Positions 37,183 through 46,235 of a DNA stretch of 55,893 nucleotides are shown here, in pieces. The translations under genes and the position numbers were made by a program. Each line of letters begins with the position of its first letter. Positions within the stretch are counted from its first letter, which is position 1. Origin of the DNA: Ignavibacteriaceae bacterium (GTDB taxonomy: Bacteria > Bacteroidota > Ignavibacteria > Ignavibacteriales > Ignavibacteriaceae). Where the stretch lies: contig JARLHC010000167.1 in the NCBI GenBank assembly GCA_031292455.1, forward strand, positions 1 to 55,893. Direction: 5' to 3'. Under the pieces are notes generated by a model that was given only the letters and a program-made list of their open reading frames with translations, searched no databases and was not told the origin of the DNA.

Positions 37183-37932
37183 TTGAAGACTATCGCAACT
37201 GACAAATTAAATATCGAAAAATTAAAAGAATGTTTTGCTAATCAACCAATCTTTGAAACAAAAGATCTGATTGAGTTTTACCGAAAATTAGAACCAGACA
37301 TAAAAGCTACCAGCATAAATTGGAGAGTTTACCGCTTAGTTAATATTGGGACTATCAGTAGAATTGGAAAAGGAAAGTTTACAATAAAGAAGGTGAAATT
37401 TTATTTACCCGAAATTTCTTCAAGGATTAAAAATATCCATGCAAAATTGAAGAAAAAATTTCCTCATCTGAGAGTCTGCCTTTGGAATACATCTTCATTT
37501 AATGAATTCATGATTCATCAGCCTGGTAGGTTTTATTTGCTTATCGAAGCAGAAGCAAATGCTGCTGAATCAGTCTTCTTCTTTTTAAAAGAAGCGAATT
37601 ACCCGGTATTTCTGGACCCAACCTCGGATATAATCAATAAATATTTACCTCCAGACAAGGAAACACTTATTATAAAATCCCTTGTATCAGGAGCACCCAC
37701 ACAAAATATACAGAGGATTCTGACAACCACTATTGAAAAAATGCTAGTAGATATATTTTGTGATGATGTAATATTTTCTGCACAACAAGGCTCAGAAATG
37801 CGAATAATTTTTACAGAAGCATTCAGTAAGTATTCAATAAATAAAAACAGAATGCTTCGTTATGCTGATAGGAGAAGGAAAAAGGAAAGTTTCAACAATT
37901 ATTTAACGACTATTCCAAATTATATTTTATGA
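37183..37932 (+). CDS. DUF6577/AbiEi-like antitoxin and regulator
   Basis: 249 aa. The N-terminal 65 residues form a winged-helix module (LIEFYRKLEPDIKATSINWRVYRLVNIGTISRIGKGKFTI), as in AbiEi antitoxins. The middle (RVCLWNTSSFNEFMIHQPGRFYLLIEAE) matches what I recall of DUF6577, a family regularly found beside AbiEii nucleotidyltransferases. Start is TTG, only 11 bases after the -7 box, so the message would be almost leaderless; no later start is suitable. The stop overlaps the next start (ATGA). It is likely the antitoxin and repressor of a type IV toxin-antitoxin and abortive-infection pair. Confidence 0.75.
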   Translation: MKTIATDKLNIEKLKECFANQPIFETKDLIEFYRKLEPDIKATSINWRVYRLVNIGTISRIGKGKFTIKKVKFYLPEISSRIKNIHAKLKKKFPHLRVCLWNTSSFNEFMIHQPGRFYLLIEAEANAAESVFFFLKEANYPVFLDPTSDIINKYLPPDKETLIIKSLVSGAPTQNIQRILTTTIEKMLVDIFCDDVIFSAQQGSEMRIIFTEAFSKYSINKNRMLRYADRRRKKESFNNYLTTIPNYIL

Positions 37933-39002
37933 TAGACCAAACATTGATAACAAAAGATTGGCTAACCAAGGTTGCTAAAGAAAACCGTAACGCCGATAAA
38001 ATATTAGTAGAAAAAGTTATCCGTGCTCTGTTATTACTGGAAGGACTAGTTAAGCAAAAAATAAAATTTGTTTTCAAGGGTGGGACAGCTTTGATGCTTC
38101 TTCTGAATTCTACTAAAAGATTGTCGATTGACATAGATATTATTTTGCCGGAATCTCCTGGTAATTTAGAGGATATATTAGATGCTGCAGCAAAAGAACA
38201 AGGATTTTCAAGAAAAGTGTTGCAGCATAGAATCACCCAGACTGATATAAAGAAAGAGCATTACAAATATTTTTATACTCCAATCCACAAATCGAAAGGA
38301 GAGGAAGACAGTGTACTGCTTGATATTTTATTTGAAGAGGTAAAATATAGTAATGTTATTCATATTCCGATACAATCTTCATTTATACCGTTGGATACAA
38401 AACCACTATTAGTTGATGTTCCATGCTTTGAAGATATTCTTGGGGATAAATTAACTGCTTTTTCACCGAACACAACCGGTATTCCATACTTCAAAAAAGA
38501 AGATAGTATGAGTATGGAAATCATAAAACAACTCTATGATATTGGCAATTTGTTTGATGTAATTTCTAATACAGAAATTCTTAAATCAACCTTTTATAAG
38601 TTTGCAGCACAAGAACTGGTTTATAGGAATCAAGTTAATACCAAAGAGGGTGATGTATTAGAAGATATTTTTCAGACATCACTGTGTATTGTAACAAGAG
38701 GGTCAGATGGCAAAGGCGATTTTAATAAATTACTGGAAGGAATTCAAAGAGTATCAAGATTTATATTTTCCGAAAGTTATCATTTAGATAAAGCTATAAC
38801 TAGTGCCTCAAAAGCAGCTTATTTATCGGTGTTAATAAAATTTGATTCGAAATCAATTGAAAAATTTAAAGATCCTATGCAAGTGAAAGATTGGTCAATT
38901 TCTCCACCGATGAACACAAAACTTAACCGGTTAAAAAAATCAAATCCCGAAGCCTTTTTCTATTGGTACAAAATATTCAAACTATCAAATTTGAGAGAAT
39001 AA
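37929..39002 (+). CDS. AbiEii-type nucleotidyltransferase toxin
   Basis: 357 aa. The nucleotidyltransferase core shows FKGGTALMLLL (GGT at 51-53) and RLSIDIDI (S66, D68, D70), the catalytic signature of AbiEii/MenT-like toxins, which transfer nucleotides to tRNA and stop translation. The C-terminal helical region contains LVDVPCFEDILGDKLTAFSPNTTGIP, the conserved family block (DKL.A). The ATG overlaps the TGA of the DUF6577 gene, the standard layout for AbiEi-AbiEii. It is followed on the same strand, 58 bp on, by the primase-helicase gene. Confidence 0.88.
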   Translation: MIDQTLITKDWLTKVAKENRNADKILVEKVIRALLLLEGLVKQKIKFVFKGGTALMLLLNSTKRLSIDIDIILPESPGNLEDILDAAAKEQGFSRKVLQHRITQTDIKKEHYKYFYTPIHKSKGEEDSVLLDILFEEVKYSNVIHIPIQSSFIPLDTKPLLVDVPCFEDILGDKLTAFSPNTTGIPYFKKEDSMSMEIIKQLYDIGNLFDVISNTEILKSTFYKFAAQELVYRNQVNTKEGDVLEDIFQTSLCIVTRGSDGKGDFNKLLEGIQRVSRFIFSESYHLDKAITSASKAAYLSVLIKFDSKSIEKFKDPMQVKDWSISPPMNTKLNRLKKSNPEAFFYWYKIFKLSNLRE

Positions 39003-39060
39003 TCTTTCTCCTTACAATAACAAATAATAGTCATAATATGTAGTAACCTGAAAAAATCAA

Positions 39061-41505
39061 TTGGAAGAGTTAGATCAAAATATCATTAAAGCCGAAGAAG
39101 AACTTAAGTCGCTTAATGAAAAGCGAAAGGAATTAGTAGATAGAATATCTTCATTAAAACAGAAAAAAGATTTATACGCTAAAGAACCGGATGTTAAATT
39201 TCTGTTGAATAATGAAAATAGTATAAATAATCACTCATCTGAAAAAGTTAAAATTGATTTATTTCGATCATTGTTTAAGGGACGAGTTGATGTTTTTCCT
39301 AAAAGATTTGAAAACACAAAGACTGGAAAATCAGGGTATTCCCCTGCATGTGATAATGAATGGATTCATGGCATCTGCGAAAAACCTAAAATTAAATGCA
39401 GTGACTGTCAACGACAAAACTTCATTCCTGTAACAGACAAGATTATTCGTAATCATCTTACCGGTTTCAAAGATAATTCCCGGTCGAATTCATATTATGT
39501 TATTGGTTTATACCCTTTGCTTCAGAATGATACTTGCTGTTTCCTGGCAGTTGATTTTGATAAATTAGGATGGAAACAAGATGTCTCCGCTTTCTTTGAA
39601 GTTTGTCATGAATTAAATATCCCAGCATCACTTGAAAGATCTCGCTCTGGAAATGGCGGACACATTTGGATATTTTTCTCTGAACCTGTTCCTGCTTCTA
39701 CAGCTAGAAAATTAGGTTCTTTTATCATCACACAAACAATGGCAAAAAGGCCGGAAATTAATTTTGATTCATACGACAGATTTTTCCCAAGCCAGGATTA
39801 TATGCCGAAAGGTGGTTTCGGTAATTTGATTGCTTTGCCTCTTCAAAAAAAAGCACGAGAAAATGGCAATAGTGTTTTTATTGATGATCAATTTGTTCCT
39901 TATAAGGACCAATGGAATTATTTAGGGAATGTTAGACTGCTTTCTAAATTGGAAGCTGAAGAGCTTGTTCGAAGTGCAGCTATAAGTGGAATGATTCTGG
40001 GGATTAAGTCTGTAACTAATGAAGAATGTGAAGAACCATGGAACATAATACCTGGAAAAAAGAGCACCTTATCGTTTAAAACTGGAGAACTACATGACCA
40101 TCTAAAAATAGTTCTGGGAAATCAAATATATATTGAGAAAGAAGGCTTACCACCCTCTTTAATAAATGCACTTATAAGGCTGGCTGCCTTTCAGAATCCC
40201 GAATTCTATAAAGCTCAGGCAATGAGACTACCGACTTTTAATAAACCAAGGATTATTAGCTGTCATGATGATTATCCAAAACATATTGGTTTGCCAAGAG
40301 GTTGTTTGGAGGATGTAAATAATCTATTAAAATCCCTATCAGTTAAAACTGATATTATTGATTATAGATATTCAGGCAAAAATATTGAAGTAAATTTTTT
40401 CGGGGAATTAAAAGAAGATCAAAAGTTGGCAGTAAATACCTTAATTAAGAATGATATCGGAATTCTTGCTGCTACTACTGCATTTGGTAAAACAGTTGCG
40501 GCTATTTATATAATCGCGAAACGAAAAGTTAATACACTTATACTTGTACACCGGCAACAATTAGTTGACCAGTGGGTTTATAAGCTAAGTACTTTTTTAC
40601 AAATAGATCCGAAGGAAATTGGAATAATAGGGGGAGGTAAAAGACGAATAACGGGAAAAATAGATGTGGCAATAATTCAATCGTTAAGCAGGAAGCATGA
40701 GGTTGATGAAATTATTTCCGAATACGGTCAGATAATTGTTGATGAATGTCATCATGTTTCAGCCTATAGTTTTGAACTGGCAGTCAAACAATCCAAAGCT
40801 AAATACTTCTTGGGTCTCTCCGCTACTGTAAACAGGAAAGATGGTCACCACCCGATAGTACTTATGAGTTTGGGCCCAGTAAGATATAGTGTGAATGCAA
40901 AGAAATTTGCGGATGAAAGTTTGATTCATCACAGGGTAATTATTAGAAAGACTGATGTTCATTTTAATGATTTAGAGCAAGATAATTCATATTCCGTTAT
41001 TCACAAGCTTTATTCAGTGATTATTTCAGATAAAGAAAGAAATAGTCTCATTGTGGAAGATGTAATCTCCTCAATAAGCGGTAAAAGATTTCCATTGGTT
41101 TTAACAGAGAGACGAGAGCATATGAAACAATTATATGATCTCATTCTACCAGTTGTAAAAAATGTATTTTTGCTGGAAGCAGGTATAGGGAAGAAAAGAA
41201 GATCGGTGGTAGAAGAAAAGATGAAAAATATTCCACCTAATGAACCCAGAGTAATAATATCAACAGGAAAATATATAGGAGAAGGATTTGATGATCCCAG
41301 GCTTGATACACTGTTCCTTACAATGCCGATTTCCTGGAAAGGAACGATTGCACAATATGCAGGCCGCCTGCACAGAGCACACCATTTGAAAAACGAAGTA
41401 ATTGTTTATGATTATGTCGATAGCAACTCGCGAATGTTTCTCAAAATGTTTTCAAAAAGAATTAAAGGCTATAGAGCAATAGGATATGAGGTAGAGGATA
41501 TTTAG
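39061..41505 (+). CDS. TOTE-type primase-superfamily II helicase fusion
   Basis: 814 aa. A short coiled coil (about 1-40) precedes an archaeo-eukaryotic primase-like domain of the kind named for TOTE conflict systems (about 65-320): a zinc-binding cysteine cluster (CGxC, CSDC), the catalytic VDFDK near 163-167, and SGNGGHIWIFF near 196-206. A superfamily II helicase follows from about 440: Walker A AFGKT (about 473), DECHH (about 561), GLSAT, and motif VI QYAGRLHRAH (about 765). The start is TTG with a poor ribosome site. It probably acts on foreign DNA or RNA in defence. It shares strand and likely transcript with the AbiE-like pair. Confidence 0.82.
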   Translation: MEELDQNIIKAEEELKSLNEKRKELVDRISSLKQKKDLYAKEPDVKFLLNNENSINNHSSEKVKIDLFRSLFKGRVDVFPKRFENTKTGKSGYSPACDNEWIHGICEKPKIKCSDCQRQNFIPVTDKIIRNHLTGFKDNSRSNSYYVIGLYPLLQNDTCCFLAVDFDKLGWKQDVSAFFEVCHELNIPASLERSRSGNGGHIWIFFSEPVPASTARKLGSFIITQTMAKRPEINFDSYDRFFPSQDYMPKGGFGNLIALPLQKKARENGNSVFIDDQFVPYKDQWNYLGNVRLLSKLEAEELVRSAAISGMILGIKSVTNEECEEPWNIIPGKKSTLSFKTGELHDHLKIVLGNQIYIEKEGLPPSLINALIRLAAFQNPEFYKAQAMRLPTFNKPRIISCHDDYPKHIGLPRGCLEDVNNLLKSLSVKTDIIDYRYSGKNIEVNFFGELKEDQKLAVNTLIKNDIGILAATTAFGKTVAAIYIIAKRKVNTLILVHRQQLVDQWVYKLSTFLQIDPKEIGIIGGGKRRITGKIDVAIIQSLSRKHEVDEIISEYGQIIVDECHHVSAYSFELAVKQSKAKYFLGLSATVNRKDGHHPIVLMSLGPVRYSVNAKKFADESLIHHRVIIRKTDVHFNDLEQDNSYSVIHKLYSVIISDKERNSLIVEDVISSISGKRFPLVLTERREHMKQLYDLILPVVKNVFLLEAGIGKKRRSVVEEKMKNIPPNEPRVIISTGKYIGEGFDDPRLDTLFLTMPISWKGTIAQYAGRLHRAHHLKNEVIVYDYVDSNSRMFLKMFSKRIKGYRAIGYEVEDI

Positions 41506-41555
41506 GTGTATATTTGTTAAGCTATTCAGTTTTCCGATAAAGTAATTTGACCATT

Positions 41556-42824
41556 TCATTTTTTTTGAAATGCTTTTTCCATTCTTGATTGTTCTGCTTT
41601 AGGAATATCGTATTTTCCGGCTATAGTTTTCCAATCACTTACTTTATTTCCAATATCATTTATTATTTTTTCAGCCTCATCTTTTTTTAATCTAAAATCT
41701 TCTGCAACCTCAAGTGAAAGATCCAGGCTTAACGAATTATCATTCTCTGAAATATTTAAACTTAGTCCAGTGCCCATTTCATTTGGATTAACATCAAATG
41801 CAGGAGAAAGTATCCATCCTAATTCTGTTAAAATAAAACCATGGTTTCTTAGATGATCATCCGTATTTGAAACACTGATATTGAATACTATTCGTTTCCA
41901 TAATTCTTTCAAATCATTATTTACATTCGCTCCATTTTTGGTGATGAATTTTGCTAACTCAAGATAACTTGCCCCGGCGTGAGATTCTCTATCGTCCGTA
42001 TAACCAAGCATATTCATTGCCGATGCAAAATGGATTCGTTCATCTTGAATCCTGTCAAATCTTTTGACCATAAATGTATGATACCGATTTGAAAACTTTT
42101 CTATTTTAGCTTCAGCAACATTTAATCCGCAGTTTACCGCAAGATTATAAACTACCATTTCCCATCCACCAATATCCTTGGTGTCATTTATGCTGGGAAA
42201 TTTTGCAATCCACAAATTACCCTTAGAATCATGTATGCTTGCTTTTGGCCGTGCGCCACCCAGAGATGATCCGGGGGCAAGCAATATATTTAACCATTTA
42301 AGATGTTCTGAGTCAGATACATCTTCATCCTTCTCAAACTTCAGACTTGCCTCCTGTAACTCACTAACTGATGTGAACGGTGGTGCTGCAAGTTTTTCAT
42401 CCTGATTTAAGAATGGTCCATCTGCATCTTCTTTAAATCTTAAACCGCCAATTCTATTTTTATCATATACTCCTAACAAATAGTCTGATTCTAATAATGT
42501 TTTTGCGGATCTGTTTTCTTTTCGTAATAAAATTGCTTCCCGTCTTTGCATAATGACTCTCCCCCATCTGTCTGGAGAAGAATCAAGAAAAATTCCGAAA
42601 TTATTTTTACTACTTTTTAAATATTGTGTGCCTGTATAAAGTTGCAGATCCGGATCAATAACTTGCAAAAATCTTGACTCCAGCCACCCTTCTGAATACT
42701 CAAATGAAAATATTTCTTTACCTCGTACTACCTCCGAGTAAAGAGTTCCTAATAAAGCGGGATCTTTTAATCCTCTCCAGGAAGCATAAACGAGGATTTC
42801 TCTTCTAGTGTTTGCTTTAGCCAT
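41556..42824 (-). CDS. hipA: HipA-family Ser/Thr kinase toxin
   Basis: 422 aa. Motifs of HipA kinases are visible in order: the Gly-rich SSLGGARPKASI near 190-200, the catalytic Lys strand FMVKRFDR near 252, SNTDDHLRNHG (catalytic loop D and N, near 315) and the metal-binding AFDVNP near 341. HipA of E. coli phosphorylates glutamyl-tRNA synthetase and triggers dormancy. The N-terminal subdomain (LLGTLYSEVVRGKEIFSFEYSEGWL) is complete, so it is a full-length toxin. It overlaps hipB by 8 bp and converges on the primase-helicase gene. Confidence 0.9.
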   Translation of the reverse strand: MAKANTRREILVYASWRGLKDPALLGTLYSEVVRGKEIFSFEYSEGWLESRFLQVIDPDLQLYTGTQYLKSSKNNFGIFLDSSPDRWGRVIMQRREAILLRKENRSAKTLLESDYLLGVYDKNRIGGLRFKEDADGPFLNQDEKLAAPPFTSVSELQEASLKFEKDEDVSDSEHLKWLNILLAPGSSLGGARPKASIHDSKGNLWIAKFPSINDTKDIGGWEMVVYNLAVNCGLNVAEAKIEKFSNRYHTFMVKRFDRIQDERIHFASAMNMLGYTDDRESHAGASYLELAKFITKNGANVNNDLKELWKRIVFNISVSNTDDHLRNHGFILTELGWILSPAFDVNPNEMGTGLSLNISENDNSLSLDLSLEVAEDFRLKKDEAEKIINDIGNKVSDWKTIAGKYDIPKAEQSRMEKAFQKK

Positions 42825-43125
42825 TTCTAATCTCCGGTTTTCTTTTTGGTGCTCTCTTTTTTACAACTAATTTTGCATCCTGAAGCTTACGTCCTAGCTC
42901 ATCATCTTTTGCAATATTTAATAAATCATCCTCTAACCTAAGCACGGATAGAACCTGGGCATAATTGCCAATACCTACATTTGGCTTGCCTCTTTCTATT
43001 TCATATAATGTAGTTCGACCAATTCCTGCTCGTTCGGCAACTTGCTTGGTGCTAAGTTTTCTTCTTAATCGAGCGAGCTTGATATTTTCTCCAAGCTCTC
43101 TTAAAATTTTATTGTATTGTAACAT
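42817..43125 (-). CDS. hipB: HipB-like XRE antitoxin
   Basis: 102 aa. Residues about 16-60 form an XRE helix-turn-helix (LARLRRKLSTKQVAERAGIGRTTLYEIERGKP). The basic tail KKRAPKRKPEIRNG may contact DNA or HipA. The ATG at 43125 has AAAGGAAG upstream; the longer open frame reaches through the promoter and operator and is not real. HipB dimers repress their promoter and neutralise HipA. An inverted repeat brackets the -7 box in front of the gene. Confidence 0.88.
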   Translation of the reverse strand: MLQYNKILRELGENIKLARLRRKLSTKQVAERAGIGRTTLYEIERGKPNVGIGNYAQVLSVLRLEDDLLNIAKDDELGRKLQDAKLVVKKRAPKRKPEIRNG

Positions 43126-43146
43126 GTTGCTTCCTTTAATTATAAC

Positions 43147-43194
43147 GTTCGCTATACCATACAAATATAACACTATTTGTTCATTATAGCGAAC
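43147..43194 (-). promoter_or_regulatory. hipBA promoter bracketed by operator arms
   Basis: GTTCGCTATA (43147-43156) and TATAGCGAAC (43185-43194) are a perfect 10-bp inverted repeat, 28 bases apart. On the minus strand the -7 box TATATTTG lies between them at 43169-43162, and the right arm sits at the -33 position. Bound HipB would cover both promoter elements. Confidence 0.7.
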
Positions 43195-43363
43195 ATTATT
43201 ATAGAATTTTTATCTATTAAGTGCGGATTATTCAACCAAAATGACCTACTGATAAATCGTCAAGACCACATTATGGAATAATCTCATGAAATAATTTCCA
43301 AAATCCTTCGATTATTAACGATTTTTGAGCTTTTTCTCTATCTAATTTAATTTGACCTGTGTG

Positions 43364-43487
43364 TTAAGAGTCAGGATACCCAAAATATTTCTCATTATTG
43401 AGAGCCGTAACCCCTTATTTAACAATAAATTACAGCCCCAAAGTTTTTAGAGTAAATCGGGAAAGTAGAAATGGAAGTAGTTTTATA
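43364..43487. repeat. att-like direct repeat, right copy
   Basis: Repeats 36914-37036: TTAAGAGTCAGGA, AAAATATTTCTCATTATTGA, GAGAGCCGTAACCCCTTAT and GTAGAAATGGAAGTAGTTTTATA in the same order. It is preceded by TGACCTG, also found before the left copy as part of the tRNA variable and T arm, so traces of the tRNA persist here too. It marks the junction of two adjacent inserted segments. Confidence 0.85.
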
Positions 43488-43628
43488 TTCTTTTTATCAT
43501 TTTATTTGGTTTAGAAAATTGCGACTTCAGTAGAAGAGTAATAAATCATAAGGAATATTGTTTATTAAAAAATTTATTTTTCTTGGATTGACTTTTGAAT
43601 ACTGACAACACCATAAGACCACAATTAT

Positions 43629-43798
43629 TTACAATACTTGTATATATTTTCGTATCCTTGTGTAAAACCCAACTCCCCAGCTTTACTCCAATCAAGACAA
43701 ACTCCATCTTTATTACCTAAAAAATATTCCAAATTCCCACGATTATAATATGCTTCTGCATAATTATTGTTAAGCTTGACAAGTATTCGCCGTATGGA
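43629..43798 (-). pseudogene. Fragment of a TPR-repeat gene
   Basis: A minus-strand frame without its own start encodes about 55 residues ending at TAA 43631-43629. It includes LNNNYAEAYYNRGNLEYFLGNKDG and then CLDWSKAGELGF, the standard TPR consensus and a frequent C-terminal ending of TPR proteins. The 5' part of the gene is missing. It is a remnant inside the second accessory segment. Confidence 0.6.
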
Positions 43799-44039
43799 CC
43801 ATTAGAAGGCCGAATTAAAATTATAGAATTTATAAAACCGTGACTCCATAACAAAATATTGATAATTCTAGGGTTTCATTGTATAAAATCCCAAACCATC
43901 CCACCTGCCCGCATAAACCAGTACGATGAGATCCTTTTTTTATTATATCTTCAGGATAAAAGAGTTGTTTAGGTTGACTGTTGGTACGCCCTTTGTTATT
44001 GCCCGTCAGCTTAATGCTCGTCTTGTTACAGCATCAAGA
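43799..44039. other. Intergenic region, no gene seen
   Basis: AT-rich stretch between the TPR remnant and the T9SS protein gene. Short coding-like pieces may be more debris, but none is recognisable. Confidence 0.3.
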
Positions 44040-45446
44040 TCATTTCATCAGGATAAACTTCTTAGCCTCACTGTAATTTCCTGATTCCAATCTGTACAAA
44101 TAGATTCCGCTGGCAAGGTTACTCCCATTAAACTTAACCGAATAGGCGCCAGCAGGTTTATATTCATTTACTATGGTAGCCACTTTACTTCCAATAGCAT
44201 TATAAACGGTGAGCTTGACGTTTCCTTCTTTCGCTAGTGAATAGTTAATCGTGGTGGATGGATTCCATGGGTTCGGGTAGTTCTGGGAGAGCAAATATTT
44301 GTCAGGAACTTCGGAAGACTCATGCTGTATGGCAGTAATTCCTGGGATGGAATATTTCCAAATTTTGGAAACTCCGTCAATACTGCCTGATAGTATAAGA
44401 GCATGGTTGTTGTCCCAGGTTCCGAGATCAAAACCTCCCCAAGAACTCGATTCAGAATTCATAATTGAGAAGAGAGAATCGCCGTTTGCCGAATAAGCTA
44501 TAGCCATAGGGTCATACCAACCCTCGCTAGGTTTTCCAGGTTTATTAGTTGATCCATACACAATACAACCACCGCCAGGTAACTCCTGAACTCCAGACAC
44601 GCAGACCAAGCTATTATTCATACTGCCAAGCCAATGTCTTGTCCAAACTGTATCTCCATTTGTAGGATCCAATTTCATAAGCTCCCAAGTTTCAGTATTT
44701 ATGTACGACCACAAATTAGTCGCTCCGCAATATAGATTTCCTTTATCGTCTGTAGTTAGATAAGGGTCCTCCCGATCAGGATATAACTTTGTCCAAACAA
44801 GATTCCCTAAAGAATCATAATTATAGATATTAGTAATCATATTGGAATAATTTCCTGTTCCATATGTAGAGCGAGACAGATAGAGATTGCCATTCTGAAC
44901 TAATGAGCCCATTAACCAACTCAGTTGCTTATCCATTATAGGAAACGACCGTAAAAAATGCAGTTCGCTACTATAAACGAATACCATCCAATCGTACAAA
45001 TAGGAAGTATTGTTTTTTGTGCTAACCATATAGAATTCGCCGTTACTTTTGTCCTGGCAGATATAAAAAATATAATAACCCGAAGTGATTACCTCTGGTA
45101 ATGGAATGCTTTTTATGATATTACCTGAATAATCCAACAGAATGATAGTTTGACCGGTATCAGTAACCATCAGACTGTTTTGATATATGGACATTGATCG
45201 GCTACTTTCCATGGGTAAATGCCAGAGTGAGTTTCCCTGGTTGTCAAAATTTATATACCAATCAACTCCATCACCAGGAAAGGTACCAGTATATCCATAT
45301 ACTATAAATGAATTATTTGGGGGGATATTTTGCATGAATGTAAAATGTGATAGGTTAATTTCTGTAGTTTTTTCCCAGATTTTTGTCTGGGCAACAGTTG
45401 AGCCTGTCCACATGGATAGGACAACACACATGATAATAAATTTCAT
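44040..45446 (-). CDS. Secreted T9SS-sorted protein of unknown function
   Basis: 468 aa from the preferred ATG at 45446: signal peptide ending TVAQ-T (about 20), then a propeller-like beta region (about 25-380) with repeated strands such as NFDNQGNSLWHLPM, NYDSLGNLVWTKLYPD and LDPTNGDTVWTRHW. This is typical of WD40/PQQ-like repeat proteins. The last 85 residues are a T9SS sorting domain (NYPNPWNPSTTINYSLA ... LASGIYLYRLESG). A longer open frame adds 18 residues without a signal-like start. It stands alone in the island and may be cargo, or an old resident. Confidence 0.75.
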   Translation of the reverse strand: MKFIIMCVVLSMWTGSTVAQTKIWEKTTEINLSHFTFMQNIPPNNSFIVYGYTGTFPGDGVDWYINFDNQGNSLWHLPMESSRSMSIYQNSLMVTDTGQTIILLDYSGNIIKSIPLPEVITSGYYIFYICQDKSNGEFYMVSTKNNTSYLYDWMVFVYSSELHFLRSFPIMDKQLSWLMGSLVQNGNLYLSRSTYGTGNYSNMITNIYNYDSLGNLVWTKLYPDREDPYLTTDDKGNLYCGATNLWSYINTETWELMKLDPTNGDTVWTRHWLGSMNNSLVCVSGVQELPGGGCIVYGSTNKPGKPSEGWYDPMAIAYSANGDSLFSIMNSESSSWGGFDLGTWDNNHALILSGSIDGVSKIWKYSIPGITAIQHESSEVPDKYLLSQNYPNPWNPSTTINYSLAKEGNVKLTVYNAIGSKVATIVNEYKPAGAYSVKFNGSNLASGIYLYRLESGNYSEAKKFILMK

Positions 45447-45696
45447 GAGAATGGATTCATGTCTGGTTACATTATTACGGAAGAATAGAGTTGTATACAT
45501 AAAAGCTCATAACTTTATTTATTCAAATAGAAGATAAGGATATTTAGATTCAGATTAAAGTACTTGCCACTAACAGTTTGAGTACCTACCTAACTAATTC
45601 GCAATACATTTCTCATTTATGTCTGTTTGCCTTTCGATGTTGAACTTTATATGTTAATGACATGCCTCCTATATTCAGAATAAGATCTATACTTAT

Positions 45697-45846
45697 TTGT
45701 GGATATCAGCTTTCGTTGATATACTAAAAAATAATTTTAAGAAGAACTATAAGCTTATCTGGATAGTTGTTGTAGCATTGATCCCTATACTCGGTGCCAT
45801 TTTATACTTTATGATAGGTAGAAAGCAAAAGATTAGTAAAAAATGA
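45697..45846 (+). CDS. Small PLDc_N-like membrane protein (possibly truncated)
   Basis: About 49 aa if the TTG at 45697 is used; the frame is open from 45661. The sequence LWISAFVDILKNNF ... KLIWIVVVALIPILGAILYFMIGRKQKI is the PLDc_N (phospholipase D nuclease N-terminal-like) pattern of small two-helix membrane proteins. Relatives usually have one more hydrophobic segment in front, which is not found in frame here, so the gene may be 5'-truncated. The family has no known activity when alone. Confidence 0.5.
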   Translation: MWISAFVDILKNNFKKNYKLIWIVVVALIPILGAILYFMIGRKQKISKK

Positions 45847-45890
45847 ATTCCTTGGTTATGTATATTAAACAATTATAATCTGGAGAAGTT

Positions 45891-46088
45891 GTGGAAAAGA
45901 AACGGATTCGATCTTTAATGATTATTTTTCTCGTATTTATTATTCCAGGGTATATTCGACTTTTTTATAGCAATGCTTTTGATTCTGTTCGTGCGGTTGT
46001 TATTATGCAGCTGCTGGTTACTGGAATACTGACTGGAATTTTAATTATGATTGCAAAAAATTATTTCAGGCGGAAAAAGATTGAATAG
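45891..46088 (+). CDS. Small two-helix membrane protein
   Basis: 65 aa, GTG start with GGAGAAG just before it. Two hydrophobic segments (about 9-27 and 36-56) lie between basic ends (KKRIR, FRRKKIE). It lies 44 bp after the PLDc_N-like gene on the same strand, and the two may be co-transcribed. No family is recognised; small membrane toxins and immunity proteins look like this, but there is no direct evidence. Confidence 0.45.
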   Translation: MEKKRIRSLMIIFLVFIIPGYIRLFYSNAFDSVRAVVIMQLLVTGILTGILIMIAKNYFRRKKIE

Positions 46089-46235
46089 TGAGTGTCTAAG
46101 CACCTACCTCATTAAAAACAAAATCAAGTGTGTTTTCTCCTTCTCAAGTAAATAATAGATTTGTCAAAGTCAGGGATATTATCTGATAATTTTGTATGGA
46201 TTGTTCTAGGAATGATTCATTATTATTTCGATACA

